Below are positions 22,740 through 33,199 of a DNA stretch of 64,000 nucleotides, one piece after another. Under the pieces are notes generated by a model. It had not been told where the DNA came from. It saw nothing but the letters and a program-made list of their open reading frames with translations, and ran no database searches. Each line of letters opens with the position of its first letter. The stretch's first letter is position 1. Both the position numbers and the translations under genes were made by a program. The stretch comes from Thinopyrum elongatum (Eukaryota; Streptophyta; Magnoliopsida; Poales; Poaceae), in assembly GCA_011799875.1 (NCBI GenBank), contig CM022299.1, forward strand, positions 32,019,996-32,083,995. Direction: 5' to 3'.

Positions 22740-23600
22740 AGGTAGAGCGAGTGTGCGATGGTGATCGTATCAACCTTGAAATCACTTCCAACACACATCG
22801 TCACCTCGCCCTTAACTAGTCTCTGTTTATTCTGCAACTCCTGTTTCGAGTTACTAATCTTAGCAGCTGAACCGGTATCAAATACCCAGGGGCTACTGCG
22901 AACACTAGTAAAGTACACATCAATAACATGTATATCAAATATACCTTTGTTCACTTTGCCATCCTTCCTATCCGCCAAGTATTTGGGGCAGTTCCGCTTC
23001 CAGTGACTATTTCCTTTGTAGTAGAAGCACTCAGTTTCAGACTTGGGTCTAGCTTTGGGCTTCTTCATGGGAGCGGCAACTTGTTTGCCATTCTTCTTGA
23101 AGTTCCCTTTCTTTCCCTTACCCTTTTCTTAAAACTAGTGGTCTTGTTAACCATCAACACTTGATGCTCCTTCTTGATTTCTACCTCTGCGGATTTCAGT
23201 ATCGTGAAGACCTTGGAAATTGTTTTAGTCATTCCTTGATAATATAGTTCATCACGAAGCTTTAGTAGCTTGTTGATAGTGACTGGAGAACTCTGTCAAT
23301 CACTATCTTATCTGGAAGATTAACTCCCACTTGATTCAAGCCATTGTAGTACCCAGACATTCTGAGCACATGCTCACTGGCTGAGCTATTCTCCTCCATC
23401 TTGTAGGCAAAGTACTTGTCAGAGGTCTCATACCTCTCAACACGGGCATGAGCCTGAAATACCAATTTCAGCTCTTGAAACATCTCATATATTTCATGGC
23501 GTTCAAAATGTCTTTGAAGCCCCGATTCTAAGTCGTAAAGCATGGCGCACTAAACTGTCAAGTAGTCATCATATCGAGCTTGTCAAATGTTCATAACGTC
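22730..23600 (-). pseudogene. Copia element 1 gag and protease
   Basis: On the minus strand, gag helices at 23262-23543 (LESGLQRHFERHEIYEMFQE) are followed by a zinc knuckle at about 23000 that reads CFYYKGNSHWKRNC. The CX2CX4HX4C motif has lost its second Cys (Tyr instead). The protease segment then shows WVFDTGSAAKI, retaining the DTG triad motif. A frameshift near 23130 and a stop near 23260 split the ORF. Confidence 0.75.
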
Positions 23601-24420
23601 TGCATCAGCTCCTGCAACAAGTCTGTCACCTAGCGGTGCATCAAGGACATAATTCTTCTGTGTAGCAATGAGGATAATCCTCAGATCATGGACCCAGTCC
23701 GCATTATTGCTACCATCATCTTTCAACTTAGTTTTCTCTAGGAACATATCTAAAATAGGGGAGCTATATCGCGAGCTATTGATCTACAACATAGATATGC
23801 AAAACTATTAAGACTAAGTTCATGATAAATTAAGATCAATTAATCAAATTACTAATGAACTCCCACTTAAATTAACATCCCTCAAGTTATCTAAGTGATA
23901 CATGATCTAAATCAACTAACCCATGTCCGATCATCACGTGAGATGGGGTAGTCATCAATGGTGAACATCTCTATGTTGATCATATAACAACGTATATCAC
24001 ATCACGTCTTGACCAAATCACATCACAACATGCCCTGCAAAAACAAGTTAGACGTCCTCTACTTTGTTGTTGCAAGTTTTACGTGGCTGCTATGGGCTTC
24101 TAGCAAGAACCGTTCTTAACTACGCAAAAACCACAATGGTGATTATCAAGTTTGCTGTTTTAACCTTCTTGAAGGACCAGCCATAGTCAAATTTGATTCA
24201 ACTAAAGTAGGAGAAACAGACACCCGCCAGACACCTTTATGCAAAACAAGTTGCATGTCAGTCGGTGGAACCGGTCTCATGTGCGTGGACATGTAAGGTT
24301 GGTCCGGGCTGCTTCATCCCACAATACCGCCGAATCGAAATAAGACGTTGGTGGTAAGCAGTATGACCATCACCGCCCACAACTCCTTTGTGTTCTACTC
24401 GTGCATATCATCCACGCATA
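23601..24420 (-). other. Copia element 1 leader and gag start, no intact frame
   Basis: About 0.8 kb between the gag helices and the PBS. It matches the corresponding region of copia element 2 (52600-54025) over much of its length but is shorter, so an internal deletion is likely. No open frame with a domain was seen. Confidence 0.6.
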
Positions 24421-24440
24421 GACCTGGCTCATGATACCAC
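24421..24440 (-). other. Primer binding site of copia element 1
   Basis: Next to the LTR end the minus strand reads GTGGTATCATGAGCCAGG. TGGTATCA is the core complementary to initiator methionine tRNA used by BARE-type elements. Confidence 0.8.
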
Positions 24441-25564
24441 TGTTGGGGAACGTTGCATGGAAAACCAACATTTTCTACCCACACGCAAGATCTATCCATG
24501 GAGATGCATAGCTACAAGAGGGGGAGAGCATCTACATACCCTTGTAGATCGCTAAGCGGAACCATTTATCACGCGGTTGATGTAGTCGTACTCTTCGCGA
24601 TCCGATCATGATCCAACCGATCTAGTGCCGAACGGACGGAACCTCCGAGTTTAGCACACGTGCGGCTCGATGACGTCTCCTCCTTCTTGATCTAGCAAGT
24701 GGGAGAGGAGAAGTAGATGGGATGACAACCAACATTACGGCGTGGTGGTGATGGTGGTGGTGGAGCACCGACAGCGCTTCGCTAAGCGTCGACGGGACGA
24801 GGCGGTGGAACTACGGAGTAACGGGAGATAGAGGGGCGTCAAGGGCTTGGTGTGTCCTCTTGGGGCGCCCCTCCCCTCTATATATAGGTGGAGGGGAGTG
24901 GGAAACAGCCCCTCCAAGCCCTAGGGCGCATCTAAGGGGGAGAGGACTTGGACTCCAAGTCCAATCCTATTCCTACTAGGACTCCTTCCTTTTTTGCCTT
25001 CCCTAGCCACATGGGCTTTTGAGGACTTGGTGCGCCTAGCCCAATAAGGCCAGGGTGCCTCCCCACAGCCCATGCTAGCCCTTGGGTCGTGGTGAACCCA
25101 CTTGTGGACATCCGGACCCCTCCGGAATCCTTCGGAACCTTCTGGAAGCTTCCCGGTACAATACCGAAAAAACTGCACCTTTTTCCGGAACCCAAAATAT
25201 GACTTCCCATCTATAAATCTTTACCTCTCGACCATTTCGAGACTCCTCGTGACTTCCGGGATCTCATCCGGGACTCCGAACAACATTTGGTTACCACTCA
25301 TCAAATATCCCAATACTACTCTAGCGTCAACGAACGTTAAGCGTGCGACCCTACGGGTTCGGGAATTATGTAGTCATGACCGAGACACCTCTCCGGTCAA
25401 TAATCAATAGCGGGACCTGGATGCCCATATTGATTCCTATATATTCCACAAAGATCTTTTATCGGTTGAACATTTATGATAACATACGTAATTCCCTTTG
25501 TCTGTCGGTATGTTACTTGCCCGAGATTCGATCGTCGGTATCTCCATACCTAGTGAAATCTCGT
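24441..25564 (-). repeat. 5' LTR of copia element 1, truncated (about 1124 bp kept)
   Basis: Starts TGTTGGGGAACGTTGCATGG next to the PBS and matches the first two thirds of the 3' LTR. It breaks off at AATCTCGT (25564), where a copia RT segment begins. The missing part includes the conserved CTCTAGGGCATATTTCC end. Confidence 0.85.
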
Positions 25565-26056
25565 CAAGTATCCTTTTATGCTATCCAAAAATTCTATATC
25601 ATTTCCAATCAGCAATATGTCATCCACATATAATATCAGAAATGCAATAGAGCTCCCACTCACTTTCTTGTAAATACATGCTTCACCGTAAGTCTGTATA
25701 AAACCATATGATTTGATCACCTTATCAAAGCGTATATTCCAACTCCGAGATGTTTGCACCAGTCCATAGATGGATCGCTGGAGCTTGCACACTTTGTTAG
25801 CACCTTTAGGATCGACAAAACCTTCTGGTTGCATCATATACAACTCTTCTTTAAGAAATCCATTAAGGAATGCAGTTTTGACGTCCATTTACCAGATTTC
25901 ATAATCATAAAATATGGCAATTGCTAACATGATTCAAACAGACTTAAGCATCGCTACGAGTGAGAAAGTCTCATTGTAGTCAACCCCTTGAACTTGTCGA
26001 AAACCTTTTGCGACAAGTCGAGCTTTATAGACAGTGATATTACCATCAACGTCCGT
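25565..26056 (-). pseudogene. Separate copia RT fragment
   Basis: A minus-strand frame of 112 codons starts MDVKTAFLNGFLKEELYMMQ and contains KVCKLQRSIYGLVQTSRSWN and LILYVDDILLIGND, so the YVDD catalytic motif is intact. Upstream it continues to ITVYKARL-like sequence at 26050 and stops at GTCCGT where LINE sequence begins. It has no LTR of its own. It is best explained as the rest of a second copia copy fused to the LTR of element 1 by a deletion. Confidence 0.8.
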
Positions 26057-26285
26057 AAGCCTCTCAACAAGATGGTGCATAGGCCTGTCACCTCGCCAAA
26101 GCCTCTCAAAATGGAAGCAAGATTGTCAACGTCCCTTTTGATAGGAGCTAGAAAAACGGCGGCATCATCCACATATAGGGAGGTTCTCACCGTATGTCCC
26201 CGCCCACGTATCTTGTGAAGAAGGCCTTCCCGGGTTGCCAAATCCAGAATCTTATGCAGTGGATCAATCGTGAATGTTATGGGTT
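26057..26285 (-). pseudogene. LINE reverse transcriptase fragment with YVDD motif
   Basis: On the minus strand the frame reads FTIDPLHKILDLATREGLLH and RTSLYVDDAAVFLAPIKRDV, typical of the L1 RT palm. Its strand and order fit the zf-RVT part at 15024-15789, so both may be one LINE split by the copia nest. The thumb region between them is missing, so part was deleted. Confidence 0.75.
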
Positions 26286-26290
26286 TGAAA

Positions 26291-26312
26291 TATATATATA
26301 TATATATATATA
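26291..26312. repeat. (TA)11 microsatellite
   Basis: Eleven perfect TA units at the edge of the LINE fragment. Confidence 0.95.
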
Positions 26313-26520
26313 CATATAAAGAGAATGTATAGCTCTTAGCTAGTAGCTTGTTGTTTGCGTCATTGATACTTGTTTTGTTGGCTGTGGGCGTCCCTGAGTC
26401 CAGGAGACCCTACCTCTGATCCTGTGAGGGAAGGGGGTTTGACACCCCTCTCCGATCTTCCTTTGTTAGGATCAGATGCATCTTTGGCGGCTGCTGCCAT
26501 CCTTTTCTTTTCTGTAGTTA

Positions 26521-27666
26521 GAGCATCTACAACCGGACCCCTCAAACCCGTCTCAAACGCCCGGGCAGGCTGCCCGGTCACGAAATTTGGACCCAGACGG
26601 GCCCCTCAAACGGCCCTCAAACGCCCGGCTGACCGGCACCCCCCATATCCAGCCCAAATATGAGGCGGATATGGGTGCGCCCGGGCACGCCCGCCACGTC
26701 AGCCTGACAGCGTGGCCCCACACGGACTCGCCGGGAAACCCGAATGTCCGACGGGCGCCTCGACCGTCGTCGCGGTGGGAACGCCGCATGGCGCCGCTCC
26801 AGCTCGCCGCCCGAGGCCGTAGCAGGCTATTTAAGCCGGTCGGCGTCCCACAACCCTAACCCATCCCCCTCCCTCCTCTCCGTGCCACCAGTCCGAGCCC
26901 TTCCACCTCCTTCCTCTCCCGCTCCGGCGCTCTGCCCACGCTCCGGCACTCCATCATGGTCTGGAGCAAGATCACCTACTATGTCATGCTGACGCCGGAG
27001 CGCCGCTACGAGATCCAGCAGAAGATCCGGCGAGGGAAGCCGTGCACGCCGCCCGCATCACCGCCGGGCTGCCTCCGGACTCGCTGGAGCCGCAGGATGA
27101 GGAGGAGCAGGGGGAGGAGGAGGAGGAGATGGCTCCGATGGAGGTGGAGGAGGCGGAGGAGCCGGACCAGCAGGTGCCACCCTTCAACATGGAGCAGGTA
27201 GAGGCGGAGTTCGCCGTCGCCCAGTCCGACGAGATGGCCGAGCAGCAGGCCATCCTGGAGTCATCCAGGATGAGGCCTATGTGAAGGCCAATCGGGCGTT
27301 CCTCCGGCGGCAGTAGGCGGAGTCCGACGCGCTCTTCGCCGAGCTCGACGCGGAAATAGAGGCGGAGGAGGCCGGAGCGGAGCAGCCAGAGAGGCGCCAG
27401 AGGAGCCGGAGCTGCAGCTACCGCCCATGCTGCCAGAGCCGGGCACGGAGATCGTCGTGATCTCCGACGAGGAGTAGCTAGGATCGACGTAGTACGTAGG
27501 TTATATTTCCTTTTGCATGTCTTTGTATGGATATAAGAATCGAGTATGAGATGTCCGGATGCAACAACTGAAATTTGAGGTGTGCCCGGCACTGCCCGCG
27601 GACGCGGCCAGGTGTGTCCGCGGGGGTTTAAGGGGCCGGATTTGTCATATGTGGCTGTAGATGCTC
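26521..27666 (+). mobile_element. PIF/Harbinger non-autonomous element (1146 bp) with decayed ORF
   Basis: Ends GAGCATCTACAACCGG and, reversed on the right, GAGCATCTACAGCC. The 3-bp duplication TTA (26518-26520 and 27667-27669) fits Harbinger. It carries one frameshifted coding region and no transposase. The subterminal regions are rich in GGGGCC/CCCCTCAAA-type repeats. Confidence 0.9.
26956..27478 (+). pseudogene. Harbinger-borne acidic protein with SIM-like C-terminus
   Basis: It starts MVWSKITYYVMLTPERRYEI (26956). A frame change near 27040 leads into a Glu-rich segment (27042-27284), followed by KANRAFLRRQ, a stop, then ESDALFAELDAEIEAEE. It ends, after another frame change, with GTEIVVISDEE and TAG at about 27476. 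Thus at least two frameshifts and one stop. The same layout and a closely related ending (GTDIVDISDEE) occur at about 36215-36245, so this is a repeated ORF family. The ending resembles a SUMO-interacting motif (hydrophobic tetrad followed by Ser and acids). That similarity is an inference from sequence only. Confidence 0.6.
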
Positions 27667-27894
27667 TTAGGTTCTTTGTAAGAAGACTTGGTGGTTTCTA
27701 GTACCGGAAATCGAAGAGTGAGCTCTCTTTTATAGGAGAAAAAGCTCCCAGTGGACATTAAGGTTTCGTGGAAGTACCACAACGTCGATAGTCCGGCCCG
27801 TGCGATCCGTGCCCGTCGACGTCAGGCCAGTCGCCAATACTCGCCGCTGGCCACTCGGCACGCACGCCACAATTGCCGCAGCCGAAAACTGTTA

Positions 27895-29559
27895 GCCAAC
27901 TCCAGCGTACGACCCCATCCCATCCGTCCTAGTCCGTTTGGGGTAGAACGGACGAATAGCGCGGCCCCAAACGGACAAATGTCCGGTTTTCGTCCGTTTT
28001 TGACCCATTCCCGGCCCAAACATGCGCCGCATTTGGGGTGAAACGGACATCGCGCGGACGGGTGGGACACACGCCCTTGTCCTCCCCCTGGCCATGCTCC
28101 CAACCTGAACGGCAACACAGAGAGAGGCCACGCCCTACTCTATGCCGATTACTTTGAGAATATCGCGCTCTTCAAACCGGGGAAATCCCGTTGCCGTTTT
28201 CGTATGGCAAGGCATGTGTTCAATCGTATCCGAGAGGGAGTGGTTGCTCATGACTCATTCTTCGAGTTCAAAATGGATGCCCTTGGCAAGCTTGGATTCT
28301 CCTCTTATCAGAAATGCACCGCGGCCATCCGCATGCTTGCATATGGAATTTCAGGCGATCTGGTGGATGAGTACGTGCGCATGAGTGAGTCCACATGTCT
28401 GCTGTCAATGTATAACTTCTACAAGGCCGTGATGGCAGTGTTTGGCCCTGAGTACTTGAGGCAGCCAAATGCCGCTGATACAGAAAGGCTGTTGGCGATC
28501 AACGCAGATAGAGGCTTTCCAGGCATGCTTGGGAGCATAGATTGTATACACTGGGAGTGGAAGAACTGTCCATTTGCTTGGCAGGGCCAGTACAAGGGGC
28601 ATGTTAAAGCGTGCACTATCATATTAGAAGCGGTGGCTTCGCAAGATTTTTGGATATGGCATTCTTTCTTCGGCATGGCAGGTTCTCACAATGATATCAA
28701 CGTCCTGCAGCGTTCTCCAGTCTTCGCAAGGCTTGCAGAAGGCCACTCCCCACCTGTCAACTTTGAGATCAATGGTCACCACTACAACAAGGGATACTAC
28801 CTAGCTGATGGTATATATCCTCAGTGGTCAACTTTTGTGAAGACAATCTCGAACCCCCAAGATGAGAAGAGACAGAGATTTGCCTAAATGCAAGAGAGTG
28901 CTAGAAAGGATGTGGAACGTGCTTTTGGTGTGCTTCAATCCCGATGGGGTATCGTTCGAAACCCTGCACTGACATGGGATGAAGGGAAGCTTTGGGAGGT
29001 GATGACTGCTTGTGTGATCATGCACAACATGATCATCGAGGACGAGCGTGATAACAGCATCTTCGACTAAGGATTTGATTTTCAAGGTAAAAATGTTGAG
29101 TCCCTGCACCAAGAACCGGTCACGTTTGAACAGTTTACCCAATTCCATCGTGAAATGCGTGATTGGCACACTCATTTGGATCTTCAAAATGACTTGGTTG
29201 AGCACATGTGAAATCACATTGGCAACCAATAGATGTATTGGTTCAATATATTTATTCAAGACAATTTCGATTTGGTTGTAAAACTATCTTATTCGAGACA
29301 ATTTCGATTGGGTTGTAAAACTATTTTTATTTGTGACAATTAATATTTAGACTTGTAAACTTATTTTAAATATTGAAATATGAATATATGGGCATATTGA
29401 CCGTGGCGGATAGGATGGGGCCAAAGGATGCGTCCGCGCGTTAGGCGCACGGTCATCGCATCTCAGAAAAGGCCCGGACACGACCCCATTGCCCTACCCC
29501 AAATGGACAGAATCCGATCAAAACGGACGTCCGTTTGGGGTCGTGGGCTGGAGTTGGCC
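27895..29559 (+). mobile_element. PIF/Harbinger element (1665 bp) with transposase ORF
   Basis: Ends GCCAACTCCAGCGTACGACC on the left and, reversed on the right, GGCCAACTCCAGCCCACGAC. The duplication TTA is at 27892-27894 and 29560-29562. Inner terminal sequence is rich in CGTCCGTTT/AAACGGACG. It encodes a transposase with one internal stop; the Myb-like second ORF of autonomous PIF elements is absent. Confidence 0.9.
28125..29070 (+). pseudogene. PIF/Harbinger transposase (DDE_Tnp_4 / plant transposon protein)
   Basis: The frame is open from about 28125 to 28887, then after a TAA continues in the same frame to 29070. The RNase-H-like core shows a first Asp in [17 protein letters not shown], a second in [11 protein letters not shown] and the Glu in [13 protein letters not shown], followed by the terminal HNMIIEDE. 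The HARBI1-like family catalyses TTA-site cut-and-paste. The only obvious defects are one stop (FA, TAA, MQES) between the second Asp and the Glu and a missing N-terminal start region. It is a young, nearly intact pseudogene in which all three catalytic acids are kept. Confidence 0.9.
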
Positions 29560-30215
29560 TTAGCGGCGGCAGAGCGCACGTTGCGTGTTGGAAGAGGAGG
29601 AGCTGTTGTCGGATCGTTGAATCTTGAGTGTCCCTAGCCCCAGCTGTTGTTCCTCGATGGCGACCCGAATGCTAAAACTATGGGAACTAATCTTAGCCCG
29701 CACCGCCGCACGGCCGATCGCGATCGATGATCGCTGCTGCTGCTGCAGCAACTGAGTTATGGCGGTGTTCAATGAGCATCGGCCAAATATCAGTGCTAGT
29801 GCCATGCTGTATCGGATGGCCATAGTGGGATCCAAGGTTTGACGCCGTCCGTACGCCCCGTGGCTCGTGTTCGTGTTCCCGAGCCAGTAGACAGTGCCCG
29901 TCCCCAGCTACATCCCAAGTCAAATATCGGCGCTAGCGCTATACTCTACTGGGAAAGAAACTCCACAAAATGTTGCGAGATAGTCCAAGTTCTCAACATA
30001 AGTATCCACGACATATACAATACACTATGGTTAACAGCTCCCGACGAAACAGAAGAAGGGTCAAAACTCAAAACCCGCGGTGAACTTGCGCCGATCGATC
30101 CATCGATAGCTACGCATCGCCAAGGACAACTTGTCAACATCGAGCCACGCAGTTAAAAGACACGTGCTCGCACAGAAGCAGATCCAGGCCAGCCAGGCCA
30201 GGTACATCGAAGGAC

Positions 30216-31436
30216 TTGCAACAGCTCCTCGATGGAGTTGCACTTGGCACGGAGATCTTTTCCTCCTGGCATGGTAAACTCCGCCCGTTTCCTCAATCTT
30301 TTCTTTCCCGACGAGAGGCATCGGCACTGTCTACAGGCTACAGCGGAGTGGAGGTCGCCGTCTACATGAGCCAGTGAGCCCGTGCTCCGTGAGACCGTGG
30401 ACCTGGGTCTGGACTCAGTCAAAACGCCTCCAAGTTGAAGGAACGGTGGGAACGAGGGGCGGCGTATTTTATCACTAGTGGAATCAATCATTCCTGGCTC
30501 ATGTTTGCCGCCTCTAGAGCTCACTGTCACCTCACCTCCTGTCATGAGCCTTTGATCTTTGTTTGACGCTGGTTTGTCTAGACAGCGCAGGAGGAGTAGG
30601 TGACTATGTGGTTTCCTTTGCTTTCACTCCAAAGCCCAGTCCAGTAGAGTGGCGGGATGCATCTAGGCGGAGCTTTTGGGGAAAGATCAGCAGCAATGCT
30701 GCACTGACATACAGGGGTAGTTAGGTTAGAGCATGTTTAGCTGATCCCTTGTAGTTTATCCATTTAAACGTTCCTTATATCTTAACTTCTTATATTTGTA
30801 AAGGGCACTCGAACTTTGTGCATGGTGGCAGCTACGCACGCATGATGCTACACACCCCTTGGCATAAGTGTCTTTTTTTTATATATATGAGGTGTCGGGT
30901 TTCTTATGGCATTGTCACAAGTGCATTTTTGTTGTATAGAAATGATTTTTTCTCATTCCCATTGTCTTTTTTATTATCTTCTTGACTCAAGTGCATTTTC
31001 GTTGTGTAGAAAGGGCATTTTCTCACTTCTCTCAGTCTTTTCGCTTGCATTTTTGGCACAAGTGCCTTTTCACTTGACTGGCTGGTCCGAAGTCATGATA
31101 TTTTCGTTATAGAGTTATTTTCCATGGTCCAAAATAATTTGTTGAAGTAATTAGAGATAAAAACTGGGATCATGTGTAGCTACCATCATGGGTAGCAAAT
31201 TATTTCCGATTTGTAAAATTAAATAAAAATGATTTCTAAACCGAGCTCCTAAACTTAACTCCTTAAAAAGATTGCCAATTCTTTTAAGCTGTGTTTACGT
31301 ACGATATTTCAACTACATAATTGTACACACGTTAAATCTAGTAATAAAAAAACACCGAATTCATAAATATAAAAAATTTAAAGTTTAAGAATCAAATTAT
31401 TCGAATTCAAACACATAGAAATGGTTTAAATGGTAA
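30216..31436. other. No gene recognised
   Basis: The stretch 30216-30545 has overlapping GC-rich minus-strand frames without domains. 30600-31430 is AT-rich; a motif around AAGTGCATTTTNGTTGT (with TAGAAA) is repeated at 30920 and 30985, and a weaker relative lies at 31060. GGTTAGAGCATGTTTAGC at 30725 resembles a Harbinger left end, but no partner was found. Confidence 0.35.
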
Positions 31437-31783
31437 AGAGCATGATAAAAGAACAATAACCAAGTGCTATGGAGTAGTGACTGATACTCAACAAGATTAT
31501 CTTGAAGTTGAGTATGAACTTCTCAGTTCTCAATGCTTCGTGCGTTGCGGGGAATCTCTTTATCATGTTTGTATTGTGTTCCGGCTCAACAGGATCCCCA
31601 TTGCTGATGCACTGAAAGTTCTCTTCCATGCCTCTCCTCTTCAATGATAATTTTATGAAAAATGATGCAACATGTCATTTTTTGCCATAGAACACGTGGG
31701 TTCCAATATTCGGCAGGGCCACGAATAATGGCAAAGTGCTTTAGAGTACAAAATTTCAATATGTTATACCAAAAGAAGGCCAC
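31437..31783 (-). pseudogene. PIF/Harbinger transposase C-terminal remnant
   Basis: On the minus strand the frame reads LKHFAIIRGPAEYWNPRVLW, then CCIIFHKIIIEEERHGRE. After a frame change near 31640 it gives VEPEHNTNMIKRFPATHEAL. This matches the end of PIF transposases after the catalytic Glu, where RFA(I/V)(V/I)RGPA is followed by an HNMI(I/V)E(D/E) block; here the HNM is changed to HKI. No TIRs were found. It is older than the copy at 28.1 kb. Confidence 0.7.
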
Positions 31784-32149
31784 AAGTAATAATAATCATT
31801 CATCTATTATTATCTCCAGATGATAAGTCAGATGTGTACAATACATCAGAGCTTATATGTGCACACGAAGTCATGAAGCGACTTTACATCACCGATACAA
31901 CAACTCATCCGTTCAAATAACGATTGATGTTATATTCGGTAGCCAGTGGAATATGTCGTCGCCCTTAATTTAATTAGATGCCTAAAAGTAAGTACCACAG
32001 AGTTACGTCTGCGGTTATCAATAGAGGATGGACACCAAAATAAAACAAATAATGATCTCCCAAGAGAATGGTATGCCAGCACAATGAAACAAATCACAGT
32101 TTGATAAACCAACATGTCAGTACATCAAATTATCTTTGGACATACCAGG
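31784..32149. other. No gene seen
   Basis: AT-rich stretch with short frames only, upstream of the decayed copia LTR. Confidence 0.35.
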
Positions 32150-33195
32150 ACCTTCTGAGATACCCCTGTGTATCATTGGGACGGCCCCAGGACCTCCAAG
32201 AACACTTCCCGAATCATCCAAAACACTTTCGGATCCCTCCTATCCCATTCTCAATTATCTAATAGTTCTCCTACATGTTTATGGTCGTTAAGCGTGTGAT
32301 CCTACAAGTTCAATAATGTGTGGACATGTCCGGAACATCTTCTGGTCAATAATTATTAGAGATATATGGACACCCAAAATAATTTTCACATATAAACAAA
32401 GATCATTATCTAGGAAACCTTCGTACTATCAAATAGAAGTCCCTTTACCTCGCTATCCATTACAAAAATCTGATGCGCGACTTTTATACTAACCCCGTGA
32501 TCAACAGTTGATCACTATACCTAGTTATCCTCGTTACTGTTCTGTACTTTTTCATTTTCGTATTCCTTTATCCACATGATTAATTTCTTAGTCACAATAC
32601 CTGGCCAAGCGATGTTAGACAACATAATACCAAGCGGGCGTTGAGTGTATCTCTCCTTCGCCTAAGGGACAAATCCTAGTCTTCAAATATTGAGCACCAT
32701 GACATACTTTTCCGGTGTACCCAAAAGTCACCTTTATTTTTACCCAGTTACAGAGTAATGTTTCTTAACCGCGAAGTAAACGTCCAATATCGTGGTGTAT
32801 GATATTCTCATAGTCTAAGGGTGCAAGTAAATGTTAACACTTTATATGAAAATACCGACGACATATTAACGACATGATCCCGTAGTATCGCATAAGTTGG
32901 GTCTATCCAGCATCATTATTGCCCTAACAATGTATTCTCATTATTGCCAGCATGCTCATTATAGTAAACATGTCAACGTCAGGAAAATAGAACGATCAAC
33001 GATACATGAACTAGTCCAGAGGCCTGAGTAAGGGATCCGTTTGACGTTTATCTTTCTACACATGCAACTAGGTTTTTCTCCGAAGCTCACATTCAAGAAC
33101 CATTGCGATTCTAGCATAGAAAATTAAACATAATTACGAACATGGCAACAGAATATTAATAACTTTATTATTACCTCGAGGGCATATTTACGGAA
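32150..33195 (-). repeat. Strongly decayed BARE-like copia LTR, left part missing
   Basis: Many blocks follow the same order as the LTRs at 15.8 and 47.3 kb: TTAAGCGTGTGATCCTACA, CACCCAGTTACNNNGTAATG-like sequence at 32740, ATTCTAGCATAGAAAAT near 33110, and the end TTATTATTACCTCGAGGGCA. Divergence is far higher than between the other LTRs, so this is an old insertion, now without internal region or visible TSD. Confidence 0.7.
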
Positions 33196-33199
33196 TTTC

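Larger units (their letters stand above)
15790..25564 (-). mobile_element. BARE/WIS/Angela-type Ty1-copia element with nested hAT, right end truncated
   Basis: Read on the minus strand the order is 5' LTR (24441-25564, truncated), PBS, gag, protease, integrase, RT, RNase H remnant, PPT and 3' LTR (15790-17519). A hAT element with an 8-bp duplication interrupts the 3' part at 17701-20113. Every coding segment carries stops or frameshifts. The 5' LTR lacks its outer part and runs directly into a copia RT piece at 25565, so the right TSD is lost. Confidence 0.85.
27765..30215. repeat. Duplicated low-copy segment R3, copy a
   Basis: Excluding the Harbinger element at 27895-29559, this segment aligns in order with 38230-39040. 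Shared blocks include CCACAATTGCCGCAGCC (27867-27883), GATCCAAGGTTTGACGCC, CATCCCAAGTCAAATATCGG, GGCGCTAGCGCTAT and AGCAGATCCAGGCCAG. No gene with a domain was recognised in either copy. Confidence 0.75.

Noticed and set aside
24421..24440. tRNA-like sequence next to the LTR
   Set aside because: It is only the 18-base primer-binding complement of Met-tRNA; no cloverleaf can be drawn. The same holds for 54026-54045 and 58303-58315.
30725..30760. Harbinger left end (TTAGAGCATGTTTAGC)
   Set aside because: No matching right end or TSD could be found within the next few kilobases.
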